Origin: Mugil cephalus
Lineage: Eukaryota; Chordata; Actinopteri; Mugiliformes; Mugilidae
Assembly: GCF_022458985.1 (NCBI RefSeq)
Contig: NC_061781.1
Location: 12,675,501 to 12,739,500, forward strand
DNA: 64,000 nucleotides
Direction of reading: 5' to 3'
Positions 37,101-50,700 of the stretch are shown here, piece by piece (position 1 is the stretch's first letter; each line of letters opens with the position of its first letter). The notes below the pieces were generated by a model. That model was given only the letters and a program-made list of their open reading frames with translations, was not told where the DNA came from and did no database searches. Made by a program: the position numbers and the translations under genes.

Positions 37101-40100
37101 ACACGGCATGGTTCATCTACGCTACTACTTTTTGGCGAATCATAAAATATGCACGAGAGGGAACATACTGTTCATCAGCGTGCCCTTCTTTCATGTTCCG
37201 TGGTGCGTTTGTGGTCAGCGGTGGGGATTCTTGCAGTGTGAGGAGTTACCAAGTGTTGCAAGACGGGCAGGGATGACTCTGACCGATGGAATATAACCAC
37301 AAAATGCAGGCAGCTCTCAGTCCGAGAACATTTCACCACCCTCAGTGGGTATTAAGAAAAAAATAACATGAGATTAAAGTGAATTTTTTTTCGGGGTGAC
37401 TGGGAGCTGGGATCGCAGCGTTGCAGCTGAGGCCGAGCTTGACTTTCTCTGTTGACATCTGAGCTCAGGATGTCCGTTATTGGGCCAGGCGTTTGGGTGT
37501 CTCCTCGGTTTCTAGGTCCTAAGACTACAGCCAGAATGACAGGAATGTGAGACTGAGGAACAGACTGTCTCCACCTTCAGGATCGCTGGCTGACCTTATG
37601 TGATCCCCGGGCTCCTGGCTGACATATGTGCTGGGGTATATGTGTCATTTCCTGATTGAGCCGCCGGCGTTTTAGTCCAGCTCCTCTTATCAAGTTTAGT
37701 TTCCTACTGTTTTTGTGCCACATCAGAGGGAGCTTGGTTTAATGTATCCTGGCAGTGCCCTCCGCTCAGGGGGTGAGCTACGCTGTTACCCTCAGCATCC
37801 CCCTGCCTGCCCGAGTGCTCAGCTTGACTCCAGGGTGCCCCACCCACCAGAGCGCCTTCACCCGCATCGTCGGCGGCTACAACAGGCCGACTGGGCTGCC
37901 GTCACATTATCCATCGCATCGGCATTCATCACTGTCTCCTCCAAACAACGCGCCATAGACTTGAGTGGACATAAGATACAACAGATGCACTGAAACAGAG
38001 ACCTGAATGTCTTGTGGGTTTGTTTGTGTGTGTGTCTGTGTGTGTACTTTCATGGGCCAGATGGCACCAGCTGGATTAACAGTGTGTGAATTATCTCCAG
38101 AGGGGTAAAGAGAAGCAGGTCGAGGATCTGTCACCTGAACTAAATACCTGCTGCTGGTGAGAAATAAGCAGATATTTAACTTGTTTGGTCTACCACAGGT
38201 GTAAACTTGTAAAGAATGAATCATTTTAGACGTACAGTACAAAATATTCCTCATGAATATATCGTTTATATTTGTATATTTTGTAGAGTTTGTCTAAATT
38301 GTCACAAATTATTCTTCTTTTGGTCTTATAGCTAAAGATCTAGGCCTAAATCCCTGTGTTATTTCATTAAAACAAGACGTGTGATGACATCAAATTAAAT
38401 ATTAGGAAAATACGATGGACTTTAAATATGTCTACTATTTTATAGAGCGAATAATTAATCTTTTAATCCAAAAAAGAACTGGCCCATTAAGCAACAAGAT
38501 CATGAAAAAAAGAAGGATGCCACGCAATAAACTAGACCACTTTGTCATTTGATTTTAAGTCTGACTACAGAAATTTGTCCCAATACAAAATGTTGTTTAT
38601 CTGCTTTGCCGTCAACAAATTATCCTCAGTCCGAGTGTGAGAGATGTAATTTGACTCTCGCCAAGTGTGACTCCCCAAGTTGTCCAGAGCTTGCAGACAT
38701 ACAGTCTCTGTGGTTCAGAACAGGTCATTGATGGCCCCTCAGTCTCCTCTGGATAATTAGTCAATGGAGCCATTATGCAAGCCTTTATGTGAGGGATGTG
38801 CATTCACGAGTGAGCTCGCAGAAACAACGTGCTCACACAAACATCGTCGTTCTGTGTGTCATCTCTGTGTGTCATCTCTGTGAGTGTTGTAAACCAAATA
38901 TTTTTTTGCCATTTTAGGAAATACAGATATTAACATTTGCCATTTTTTTTTTTTTTGAGTTTGTTGTGCTACAAAATTTGTTTTCACAGTTTCCACTAAT
39001 AATACGCCTCCCTCCCACTCTCTCCCCATTTCTCCCGGGTCTGGGTGGGGAACACACCCATCAGCAGATGGATTCACTGTAAGACAGAGGGAGTCAGAAA
39101 GAAAGGGTATAAAAAGAAAAAAGAAGGAAGAGAGATGGAGGCAAAACAGACAACAAAGCTGTGTTTGTGTCCTCAAGCCTGTGATTTTTGTGTCTATCTC
39201 AAGGCCTGAATATATTTCACAGTAAAACCTAAGCCCTCTGAGCCCTCTGAGCCGCGGAGCCTGACTCCACCTACATGTGAATATTCAGTAGAGCTGGTTG
39301 AACAAAGCGCAGCAGCAGGGTGTGGTTTCAGTGGAGAAGAAAGAAACAAAAAGAAAAAGCCTCGCAGCCACAAGAAAGTTGAAAATTCAGCTGGCTGCGA
39401 CTGCTCCGTGATTAGAAACAAGCTTTTTCCACCACATAGTCGTTTATTGTGGTGGAACTTTTAATTTGCCTGCATTTTAATTTATTCAAGAAATTTCTGT
39501 TTGAGTAATTACGTCGAAAAAAGTAGCTTGTTATCAGTTACTGTGGCCTGCTTGATATTAAGGCTGCAACGTCACATTATTTTCTTAAGTCATCAGTTTT
39601 ATTGCTTTCAAATGTGACTGTAATCAGTTTGCTTTCAGATAACACAAAAAAGGCATCTTTACAAAAGGGAGCTGTTTAGATTTTTATGTGAAAACAACTA
39701 CCATCCACGCATCCGTCCGCAGGCTACGTCATCTTAATCAATTAGTGAATCAGTTACTCACGAATAGTTTAAGCTCTGCTTAAAATTTGATGTGCCCGAT
39801 AGTCTTCCATTAAAGTGTCCATAAAACAGCTGGCAGGGTGCACTCATCTTATTATTTGTATTTGTTTCTGTCTCGTGTCCAGCCACATGGCCGACGCCAC
39901 AGTTTGACGGCGTTAAGTTAACACCAGACTCCATTTGGAGAGGATTGATTTGTTCAGCAAACAACTTAGCTAATCAAACGTGAATCACATGTTGTTGTAA
40001 GTGGCATGAAACAGTCGCCAGTCATCATTACACCACTCCAATCATTAACATTGATGAGGCTGTGTACCCTTGTGGAGGTGTGACTGTGGAAAATAGCGCC

Positions 40101-43100
40101 TGTCTACAGACTAGAATCACGGTCTGATCAGTAATTTGCGTTCAAAATGTTTTTAACTTTTACATATAAATTCAAAACAAATTGTTTTGAACAGTGTTAC
40201 ATTGCAGGATTGTGTTAGTCAAGCTTTTATTGTCCCTTATGTGTTGTAATTTGCTGGTTGTACCATGTGAGGCTGGGCTGACTGCTCTGCAGCTCACAAA
40301 GAATTATTGTTCCAGCATGTATTACTGATAAATGGACGCTAATGGAACATTACAGCTCTGCATAGGGAGCGAAATGGGCCCAGTAAATAATATGTCTGTC
40401 TCTGGTCTAGACCTTATCTGCTCTTATGTTCTATCCAAGTTTCCTTTCAGTCTCATCCACTGGACGTGGTTTAGTCAGTAAATTATTTAGAAACAAATAA
40501 AGAGATTAATATACTGTACACTGACAAGAGATTCGGTGAGGATAGAGTTCAGTGACTTTATCTCACAGGCATGAAGCAGACAACGACACCAACTCCACAG
40601 TGGAGCCAATCACAGGAATGTGAAACCTCTTTTGATGCTGAAAAACTCCCAGAGGCCTTCCCTGTGAAATCTTAACAGCAAGTTATTTATAGAAAATCAT
40701 AAACAGAGATTTCCTAATTCGACGCAGGGACTGACAAACAAAAATATAGCCTTTTGTGTTATATTTTCACGGCGAGGGTCTTTCCAAGTTCCCAGCCCAT
40801 TGTTTTCCTCCTTTGAAACCCGAGGTGAAATCGAGAGTGTAATCTTGCTCCGCTTCTTCTCGCAGTCGTTTGTTAACCTGAATCAACGTCGCTCCCGGCC
40901 ACCTCAGTGCCACTTTGAACTTTTGGTTTCGGGAATGTAAAGAATGCCAACATGGGCAGTGGACGTATCGTAGGTTTGTTTTTAGCGGGTGTCGACACAC
41001 AATCTTGTCATCAGTGTCAACAGAAAGTGAAATCGGACCTGAGAGGTGGTTAATATTTACCATGTTTTTTATTAATTAATCAACTATTTCATAAGAAGGA
41101 GGGAGCTCACTCTCATTTTACTGCTGCTCCCTCTCAGTTTAGCTAATGTTAGCAAACTGTCTCTGTGACTGATAATACTGAACTAGATCATTTAAGTTAA
41201 AACTCCTCTCTGCTTTACACTGATGCATTCACCCGCCACAATTCTGCAAGTGCCTGCAGCATTTTGAGACTTTAGATCTCATGCATTCAAGTGTTTGCTA
41301 CAAAGATCAGCCCTTGTTAGCAGGCCGCCGCAAGGCTTTCAAAATCCTGTCAGTTTATCAAATAAATAGTGTTCACAATGTGAAGAATTTTATATCAGTA
41401 ATCCCCTGTAGCCTCAGTTTTACCACATAAGATGACCACATAAACTGACTGTTGCAAATTGAATTAAACTTGTAATGCTGCCTGTGTGTATTACAGGAGA
41501 AAAACTGTTTGCTTTATGAGTCACTTAGGCCCTTCAGTTAATAACGGTCAATTGGCCAGAGGAGAGGGGGTGGTTTAAAAGGGACATCTGGATGCAAATC
41601 TGCAAGTTTCTGCCCAATGGATGACATCACCACACATGCTGCTTCCCTCCCCCAGGTCTTCACCCTTTCACGAACCGTAATACCACAAAAACGACCCGAA
41701 GATGACTGCGTCGTTATCGTGCTTTTGTCTCGGCACGCTCCAATACTCTAATGGACGTCTGAGGGCGAGATTGACTTGGCCGCCACGAGATCGGAATCAG
41801 CCAACTTATCATTTCTCTCACTGCAGAAGGCCCTTTGTAGTGATGCACTTTAGTTAATAAGTTGCACGAAAAGGAAAAAGAAGAAAAACGCGCACAATAT
41901 GTGATAATCATTTTGAACATCACGCCCTTCAACAATGTTGCACTTGTCCGGACTTTACTATATCTGTGAAGGACTCAGTTTTTATTCTCATGCAGTCTCC
42001 TCTGTGTGGTTATAATTTGAAGCATAGCTCGCATAATAAACATAGCTTTGACTTGGAAGTCTCTTATGATTTGACAAGAAAAGCATCCATATAAAGTCAC
42101 AAGACTTTCTTGTGGTACAACCGTCGTTATTAAAGTTAGTTAGCAGAATTAATCATCATCCACTTTTAGTGCCTTTTAGCTTATTGTTTTGTTTTTGTAG
42201 CTGGCAACTGACATACGTGTTGAAACCCCTCTACCATGCTGTAGGACACCTACTCAGTTGCTTTTGTTTTCTTTTTAATCCCCCAGTAGACAGTTGGTTT
42301 CAGTCAAATGACTTCAGTCGGATGAACCCGCTCTAGTTTTCTAACTAACATCAACGGGTTGTGGCTTGTGAACTTCAGCAAATAAGAATAAAGAACTAGA
42401 AGGAGACTTAACGTTGGATTTTTACCAGATCAGGGCTGGGCTATATTCATTTTTAAAAGGGATTATTGTTACAAAATTATGTTCATAGCTTGTTCTGCTG
42501 CCACCAAGTGGCCATACAAATTTTCGTGATGGCCCTTTAAGTACAACAACGTCACCTCAGAATCATCATTTTACTTTCCCGTCATTTAAACCTTCTCAAA
42601 TCTTCTTCATCTATGAAGCATCAGCAGCTACCCACATAGCCCCACTTGCCAGTCTGCGCTGACTCAGCGGTTCCCTGAAACCCAACGTCTTCTCCCAACT
42701 GGGACGCATTCAGACATGCCAGGAGAGCCAGCAGTAATGCACTGGGACACCACAACCGCAGCCTCTTATCCATCAGTATTGATCTGAGCGCAGCCTCCCA
42801 TCACTAAGCGACCAAAACGGCTGCCGTCCGTCTGTCTTATTTCGCGTCTTGTGCATCAGGACTCGGACAGCCACAAAGTCTGAAAAAACCTTTTAGAGTC
42901 TCTGTTAGTGTTTTTCCAGTTTGTCCGTCAGCTCTCATGTATTAAAGATGGTTCTGGACATGACAAGACTAGAGGGACTAAGCAGTGAATTTAACAAATC
43001 TATAAGAGGTGTCCGGGCATGAATTAAGGAGAAAGTCTCTACCTGCCAGGTATGCTGGCAACAGGCAGAGACAGGCGTACATCAGCGATTCAATCTGTCT

Positions 43101-46100
43101 TGCTTTTTGTTTTTCAACTTGAGTTATTTCCGTATGATTGTTTGGTTCTGTCTGTCACCAGTGCAGTGTAAGACTGAAGTTGTGCCAGGAGGTTGATTAA
43201 CATCTTAAACTTCAAATTGTCTTCTGTTTGAAGGATGAAGTACAGGATATGTTTTTGCAGTAATACAGAATGATGTGACACACCAAACCCCAATGTAAAC
43301 CTCCCGTCATCCTGTTTTTTTTCCTGTTATTACAACACTGACACTAAACACACAACGGCATTGAGCGCCGGCCCATTACAACTTTCGGTCTTCTTCTTGT
43401 TCAAACAGCCCAAAAGTATGCGGTCTGTTCCCGCGTAAGAGTTTATTTTTGTTTTCAATCAGAATCGGGCATTAACTTTTCAACGCTGGCACTGACTCGT
43501 CTCTGGGTGCGTGCGTGTGTTCTTGCAGGCGATCCATCTGCAGAGGGAGGAGCTGAGCAGAGAGACGGTGTACCCGATGCACCCCAGCAGCATCCATGGT
43601 GTGGAGGACATGTCCACACTGGCAGAGCTGCATGAAGCCGCCATCATGCACAACCTCTTTCTGCGCTACCAAAAAGACAATATCTATGTAAGTTTTAATC
43701 CGTGGGCGCGTCCGTGTGTGCCGCCACGAGGCCCCAGTGGGTCTGGAGAGATTTGTTTTTTTGTTTTTTTTCTGTGAATTTCGTAATGTACATCAAGAAA
43801 AAAAAAACAGGCCCAGGAAAGGTCAGGCTTTTGTGTGGTTCATGTAACAGTGTTTTCTGTGAGACTGAATCACTTCCACATGACTGCGAAAACACCTTCA
43901 TGTACTAATGCTTTTTGCTCTCTCACACGGGCACAGAAGCTCTGGAAAGTAATCCAAAAGTTAAACAGAAGCAAACAAAGCAGTCCGAGTGAAGGTTTAT
44001 CTGTAAAAATAGTAAACGCTGGAATAAAGCGAACCTCTGTTTCTTTCCCATGATCGCTTTCACGTTAAAACGCTGAGTTTCCACTGGAACACCCTCCAGG
44101 CTTTATTAAAATAATCTCCGCGCTCAGCTATGTTTTTGGAAATCCTATCCCCTAATCTCATTTTAGAGGGCTCACCCAGTCTGTGCGCACTGCATCGCGG
44201 AGTGATATCACCGGGGTGTATCACGGGTTGACCCACAAACACAGTTTAAGTGAGACACTTTTCCCCAAAGTTACCTGAGCAGGGCCAGCGGATCCTAATA
44301 TATTCGTGGCCTTGCTGCAAACTGGGCCAGGTACGGTGCGGTGTGAGTCTACCGGGCTGATGGTGTGATTGTACTGTTGCAAATCCCCGTGTGAAACACT
44401 AACAATCTTCTCCCTCGTTCTTTGACTTCCCCTCAGACCAACATAGGTTCGATTCTGGCGGCAGTGAACCCCTACAAGCAGATATCAGGCCTGTACGATG
44501 GCACTGCCGTCGACTTGTACAGCAAGCACCAGATGGGGGAGCTGCCTCCCCACATCTTCGCTGTGGCCAATGAGTGTTACCGCTGCCTGTGGAAGCGGCA
44601 CGACAGCCAGTGTGTTCTCATCAGGTGGGCACCTCTCTCCAAAGCGCAGTGGCGGCTTTCGAACGCGAAAGGAGAGCCGTGAAACTAAAGCGCGGTGCAT
44701 ATTAATTGATTTATGCGGTCGAAAGAGGACCCGCAAATCAGTGAATGCATACATGTGGTCCTGCCTGTGAACTATTGTTGGTTTTTGTTCCAAATTTGAA
44801 TGTTTTTGAATGCTTCAGCATGTCATTTTATGTGTCTTTTCAGTGGGGAGAGTGGTGCTGGGAAGACGGAGAGCACCAAGCTGCTGCTCAAGTTCCTCTC
44901 GGTGATGAGTCAAAACTCAACAGGGACGCCTTTATCTGAGAGGACCACCAGGGTGGAGCAGGCCCTCGTTCAGAGCAGGTACCGTACGGGTGTCGACCCC
45001 CGACCACAAGTCTGATTAGAGTACCATTTAAGATTTTGAACCTGCTATCTTCATATTTTATGCACCTTAAGCTACATTTAGTGTTCTGAAAAACTGAGAC
45101 TTTAAGGTTTATTTTATATGGGCTCTTTGTGGGATCCAATAATATTAGTCAATGGTAGTGATTAATAAGTAAAGAAAAACTTCAAATACCATAAAAAAAA
45201 TTTTAAAGACCGCTGACCTAGACCAAGGCTGCAGGACATGTTTAATGTGAAGTAAAGTAGTCATTAGAGTAGAAACGGTGTGATACATTTAGACATTTGC
45301 TTTATTCTCATCCCTCCGTCTGCAGCCCCATCATGGAGGCATTCGGGAACGCTAAGACCGTGTACAACAATAACTCCAGCCGCTTCGGGAAGTTCATCCA
45401 GCTTCACTTTTCCCAGAACGGAAACATCCAGGGAGGCTGCATCATCGATTGTATCCTTCACAAACCCGCTCATACGTACAGTCAGCGCAGGCTTTTAGAT
45501 AAGCTCTTTGTTTTTGCTTGATTTACTGTAATTCTTCAGTGTTTTCCTTGACTTTTAATCATCAGATTTGCTGGAAAAGGTGAGGCCGTGTTTGGCTAGG
45601 TTCTCATTTATCGACACCCATATCTGATGCATAGTAAATAAAAATAATAATAATAATAAAAAAAGAAACAACCCATGCACTTTCAAAATAACCATTTTTC
45701 CTCTCTTCCCAAGAACCGCGTGGTTCGGCAGAATCCCGGCGAGAGGAACTATCACATCTTCTACGCGCTATTAGCTGGAGCAGACAAAGACCACAGAGGT
45801 TGGCTTTTGCACAGTGTCATGATGCTGATGCTAATGCTAATGCTAACATTAGTGATAGCATGTGACTGCTGTGTAATAGATACCTACTTACTAACAGCTA
45901 AATTATTTTAACCTCACACTAATATTGTGTAGAAAAGTAACCAAACAGACAAACATATAAATAAAATATATGTTTATATATAAATATTTTAACTGTTTTA
46001 TTTTGAAATATATTTATGTGACAGCTGTCTTAATGAGTAGCTTGTTCAAATAACTGCAAATGATACTGATTGGCAGAATGGAATGAGATAGGAAACACTT

Positions 46101-47701
46101 ATTTGTCTAGTTTTAAACTGATATTTTATTACATGTATCCTCCTCTCTTCTCTGTGTTGCAGACATGTACCTCTTGTCTGAAGGTCCTGAGTCGTATCAC
46201 TACCTGAGCCAGTCAGGCTGTGTGCAGGACAGCAGTCTGGATGACAAGCAGCTCTTTAACAGTGTGATGGTAAGGAGAAATACTTTTTTTTACTGTACCA
46301 CCCCCAGAGGGCGCCACAATCCTTTCATCGTAAGTGGAATTCCCAGCCTACAAGGCAGAGACCACACTTCAAGAAAACATGAGCCTGGGGGGAAACATGT
46401 TATTTGATTGTGTCACGTTGGCCTGACGGGCACATTTTAAAGTGTTTTATAGCTCTGCGGGAAATAACTAATTGCGTTTTGTTGCTGTCAAGACTTGAAT
46501 GAATTTAGTGCGTCTCCATGTGCCTCATTGTGACACTTTGTTGTCTCTGTGGTGTTGCAGGAAGCCTTGAAAGTGATGGAATTCACTGAGGAGGAGATCA
46601 GGGACGTGTTCAAGTTGCTGTCTGCTGTACTCCAGATGGGCAACATTGAATTCATGACTGCTGGCGGAGCTCAGATTACGTCTAAAGGAGGTAGAAGAAG
46701 GAACTGAAACGCGATAGATGGACTGTGTGTTAGAGTTACACAGGTTTTGAATTGGTGCAATACTGATAGGACCTATAAGGCTGAAATATTGTTTGTATTT
46801 GTTTATATAATTAAAACATTTTTACTATTTTCAGCCAAACAGAGAAAGCTAAATATGCTACAGGCATTGCATTTATGAAAGTTTATATAAAAATACATCA
46901 GATGTTCACAATATTTAAAGAATGAGACTGCTAATGGTTTTAAATGTAATAATTCTTTTAAGGAAATATGCGTTTTCCATGTAATATGCACCAAAATCAA
47001 TTGTTATTTATATGACTAGGACTCATTTGGAAATATAAGACAGATAAATTAAAGTATCACTGGACTTGTGCTTATCAAACACAACTGAGAAACGTTTCAG
47101 CAAATGAGATTTTCAAGCGCAACAGCACTTTTAGGGCCACGAGAACATGTTGCAAACAACAAAGAAAAGTCCAAACAGCACATTGAAAATGTTAGTATAA
47201 GCAGGTAAAACTGTGTTTATTTGGTGGAGCTCAATCTATGTAAAATGGGCAGTGGTTTGTGGAATTTATTTTAGGAAAAAAAAATGCGTTCTCTAAATCC
47301 GCCGACTGTTTCTCCAGGCCCCCTTTTGTTTGCCGTGTCCGACCCACTTTGCAAAGAACCTGTGAATTACAGCGACTTCAGTGAAGCCAGCAGAGTAGAG
47401 TTTCCTATAGACTGTATAGGATCACAGTCTAAATGGCGCATCTGTTATTTGACATTGATAGGAGTCACCTGAACTGTCTGGGATGCTCGTTACTTATACG
47501 TACGCTACAATGTGCTTCTCTGTGTGTGTGTGTGTGTGTGTGTGTTTCAGTGGTCAGTAATGTCAGCGAGCTGCTCGGTTTGGACTCCTTCCAGTTATCG
47601 GAGGTGTTGACCCAGCGCTCCATGATCCTCAGAGGAGAAGAGATCTGCTCCCCCCTCACTGTGGAGCAGGTAACAACACAACAAGACTCACAGAGCTAAC
47701 G

Positions 47702-47732
<31 letters not shown>

Positions 47733-50700
47733 AACGATACTGAGACATTTGCTTTCCACTCCTGTTTCCCAGACTATAATCTTAATCAAGACTCTACACG
47801 CTGTGCGCGCCTTCCCCTATCCTCACTCGTCTCCATCTCCTTGTCCCGGCGACACACACACACGCAGCCTTTCTCCCGAACTCTCCGCCACATGCCTCCC
47901 CAGATCCCTTGCGTGACTCCTAGCCATTTCCTGCTTTTTGTCTGCCAGATTCCAGGCACAATAAAGCCATCGTGATAGTGATCTGAGTCAAAAAAGCACA
48001 ATAGGCCCAATGACTGGGGGGGTGAAGTAAGAGTCTTCTCCTCTGGAGGCAGTGCAGCCAGGCACCGTGGCGCTGGCGCAATAACTCACCCCCGTCTCCC
48101 CGCGTCTGTAATTAATAGGAACATTTCACAAGTCTTCATCTGCATGTGTTTTCCTTTTTGCCATCTGCCACGAGAACATTGTGACACATGACACAATCCT
48201 TCCTGGCTGGGCTCAGCCCTTCAGGCCCCCTCATACTCATAAATGTCAGCAAATGCGCAGGACGGACCTTTACTATTATCACAGGGACACGCAAGCCACA
48301 AGAAAGCTTTTCATCACCGGACAAAGACCTTGTGCTGTCACTTCTCTGCTGCTTGTACTGCCTGGCCTTTGAAGCAACTTCTCTCTTAATAGAGTTCATT
48401 ATTCCAATCCTGGAGTCTGCAAGAATGACTTCTTCTCACCACGGCCAGGGGTCACTCCCCCTCACGACTGCCGCTAACCCCCCCCTCACCCTCTCCCCTC
48501 CCCTCCCGTCCTGGACAAACAGCCATTCTTCTCACCCCCTGTGACGAAGATCCTGCAGTCTCCAGATCCCTGTTCACACCAGCTAGTTTCAAGGTTTGAC
48601 ACGGGCATGATTGATTACTCAAAAGCCCAGAAGCATTGTTACCCCAAATACAGTACACACTGTTGTTTTGTTTTCAATTCAGCCACAATACCTGTGGAGG
48701 AAGTGCAGCTGGCAAGCTCCGGCTCATTATATCCGTACACTGATGACTGGCTAAAGGGCTCACTTCATGACAGATGGGTGAAATCTGACTGGTGATTAGG
48801 AAGAGATTTTCATACGTCATGTCTTGATTAGATTTTAAAAAAAAAAAACATAAATCCGGGACCAACTGCTCCCTTGTTTAGTCGGGCTTCATCAGAAAAA
48901 TTAACTCATTATTAAAGAAAAACACACAGGAAATTGTCAGACATCCGTCACGTCTGCTCTGTCAAGTCTTATACGGGAATAAAGTACAGAAATACTATCA
49001 GAAAAATACACTGAAATACTGAAATAGTGCTCTGATAAATGAGGTAAAAATATACTCACTGCTTTCGGCCTTATTCTCCTGCTGGGCTGCGAGACCTGTC
49101 TGGTCCTTTAGGAAGGTGTAACTGAGTAGGTGTCATCATAACTGCAAGTTTATACGTTACTCCTCTTTGTTTTCACTGGATTTTTGTGATATAATAAATA
49201 CAGCCTGCAGTGCCTCACCCTTCAGATATGTAGGCAATAAACGGCGCTGCGTGTTGTGAAAACAGACGTCTTACCTGCAGACAGACGCTGACATAACGCA
49301 CCTTTGTCTCCGAGCCACTGTTGGTTTTATGGGACACATCGCCGAGGCCTCTCACACACACGCACACATCAGTCAAACACTCAGATACATCGTATTTTTG
49401 AATTCTTTAACCACCCTGTGATGGAAGTGATGAAACGTGTGCCGTGTGGGGCTCATGTGAGCGGTGTTTAGGATACAGTCTGGAACGTTTACCCTTTTAT
49501 TTGTGCCTGATCTGGTAGCCACGGTAACCCTTATCTCTCCATGTCACGATCTTGCAGGCGCTGGACTCGCGCGACTCGGTCGCCATGGCCCTTTATTCTC
49601 AGTGTTTCTCCTGGATCATAATGAGGATCAACCAGAAGATCAAGGGGAAGGACAACTTCAAGTCCATCGGCATCCTGGACATCTTCGGCTTTGAGAACTT
49701 TGAGGTGAAAAGCCGCTCCCTGCATTTTAGCTTTCGAGCACAAGAAAGGATCCAGATCCTCATTTAAATCTCCTGAAGTGTCTTTCTTCATCAGCTTCAT
49801 ACTCGGAGCATTGTGCAATTACGTGAAGCCAACCTTTTGGCCTTACACATAGGTGTTGTGATGAGATTTCATACATCGACACTCGCACTGACTCCTTTAA
49901 CAATAAGCCACCCTTTAGTTCCCTTTTAAAAATAACATGTCAGAACTGTGAAGACACAAAGGGCTTAGGGCGCTCAGGACGCTTCAAAATAGTTCCTTCC
50001 TCAGGTGCTCTATTTGAGCCGGGTGAAGTGAGAGATCAAAAAAGAGAAAAGATTGCAAAGACACTCTAGAAAAAAAGTATATTATTTAAGCATGGCGAAA
50101 ATGGTTAAAAGAACTTGGGTCTACACGTTGCGGCCATATTGGCCTTCAGCAGGGCATTTCAGAATATTTGCATTCATGGCTATTAGGGTTTTTTGGTCAC
50201 CTGACAACCAATAGTACCTACTGTAAATCTGTTCATTTGATGTTGAGTTATATAAACTTCAACATTTCCCATTTGAAGCCCGCTCCTCGCTTATATTAGA
50301 AACAGCAACTTGACAGTGAAGTGTTTAAATCCAGACACTTTAATAATACTGTATTTAAACTCATTAATCAATTAGCAATCCTTAGCAACACATTCCTTCT
50401 GAGACATCCCAAGGCGTTCCCAGGTCATTAGAGATATGTAATCCGTCTCACAAATACTTGCGTCCAATGAACCTTCAAGGAAAGGGGCCCAGGAGGCGTC
50501 CTGACCAGACGCCTGCACCACCTCAACTGGCCCCTTTGTTGACATACATGTTTTTTTCTCTGCACCGGTGGCCCAAATATGTGTTGAGCATACTTTATTA
50601 TGATGGTTAACCTAAATCATGCCAAGGCAGTTTTCACACTGATCTGATGACCTTAACACTCTAGGTTCAACGTGCATTAGTGAGTGTGAGGCATAACAAG

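Noticed and set aside
45800..45870. ATGCTA repeats after myosin-X exon 8 as a regulatory element
   Set aside because: A short imperfect tandem (about four units); nothing beyond simple repeat.
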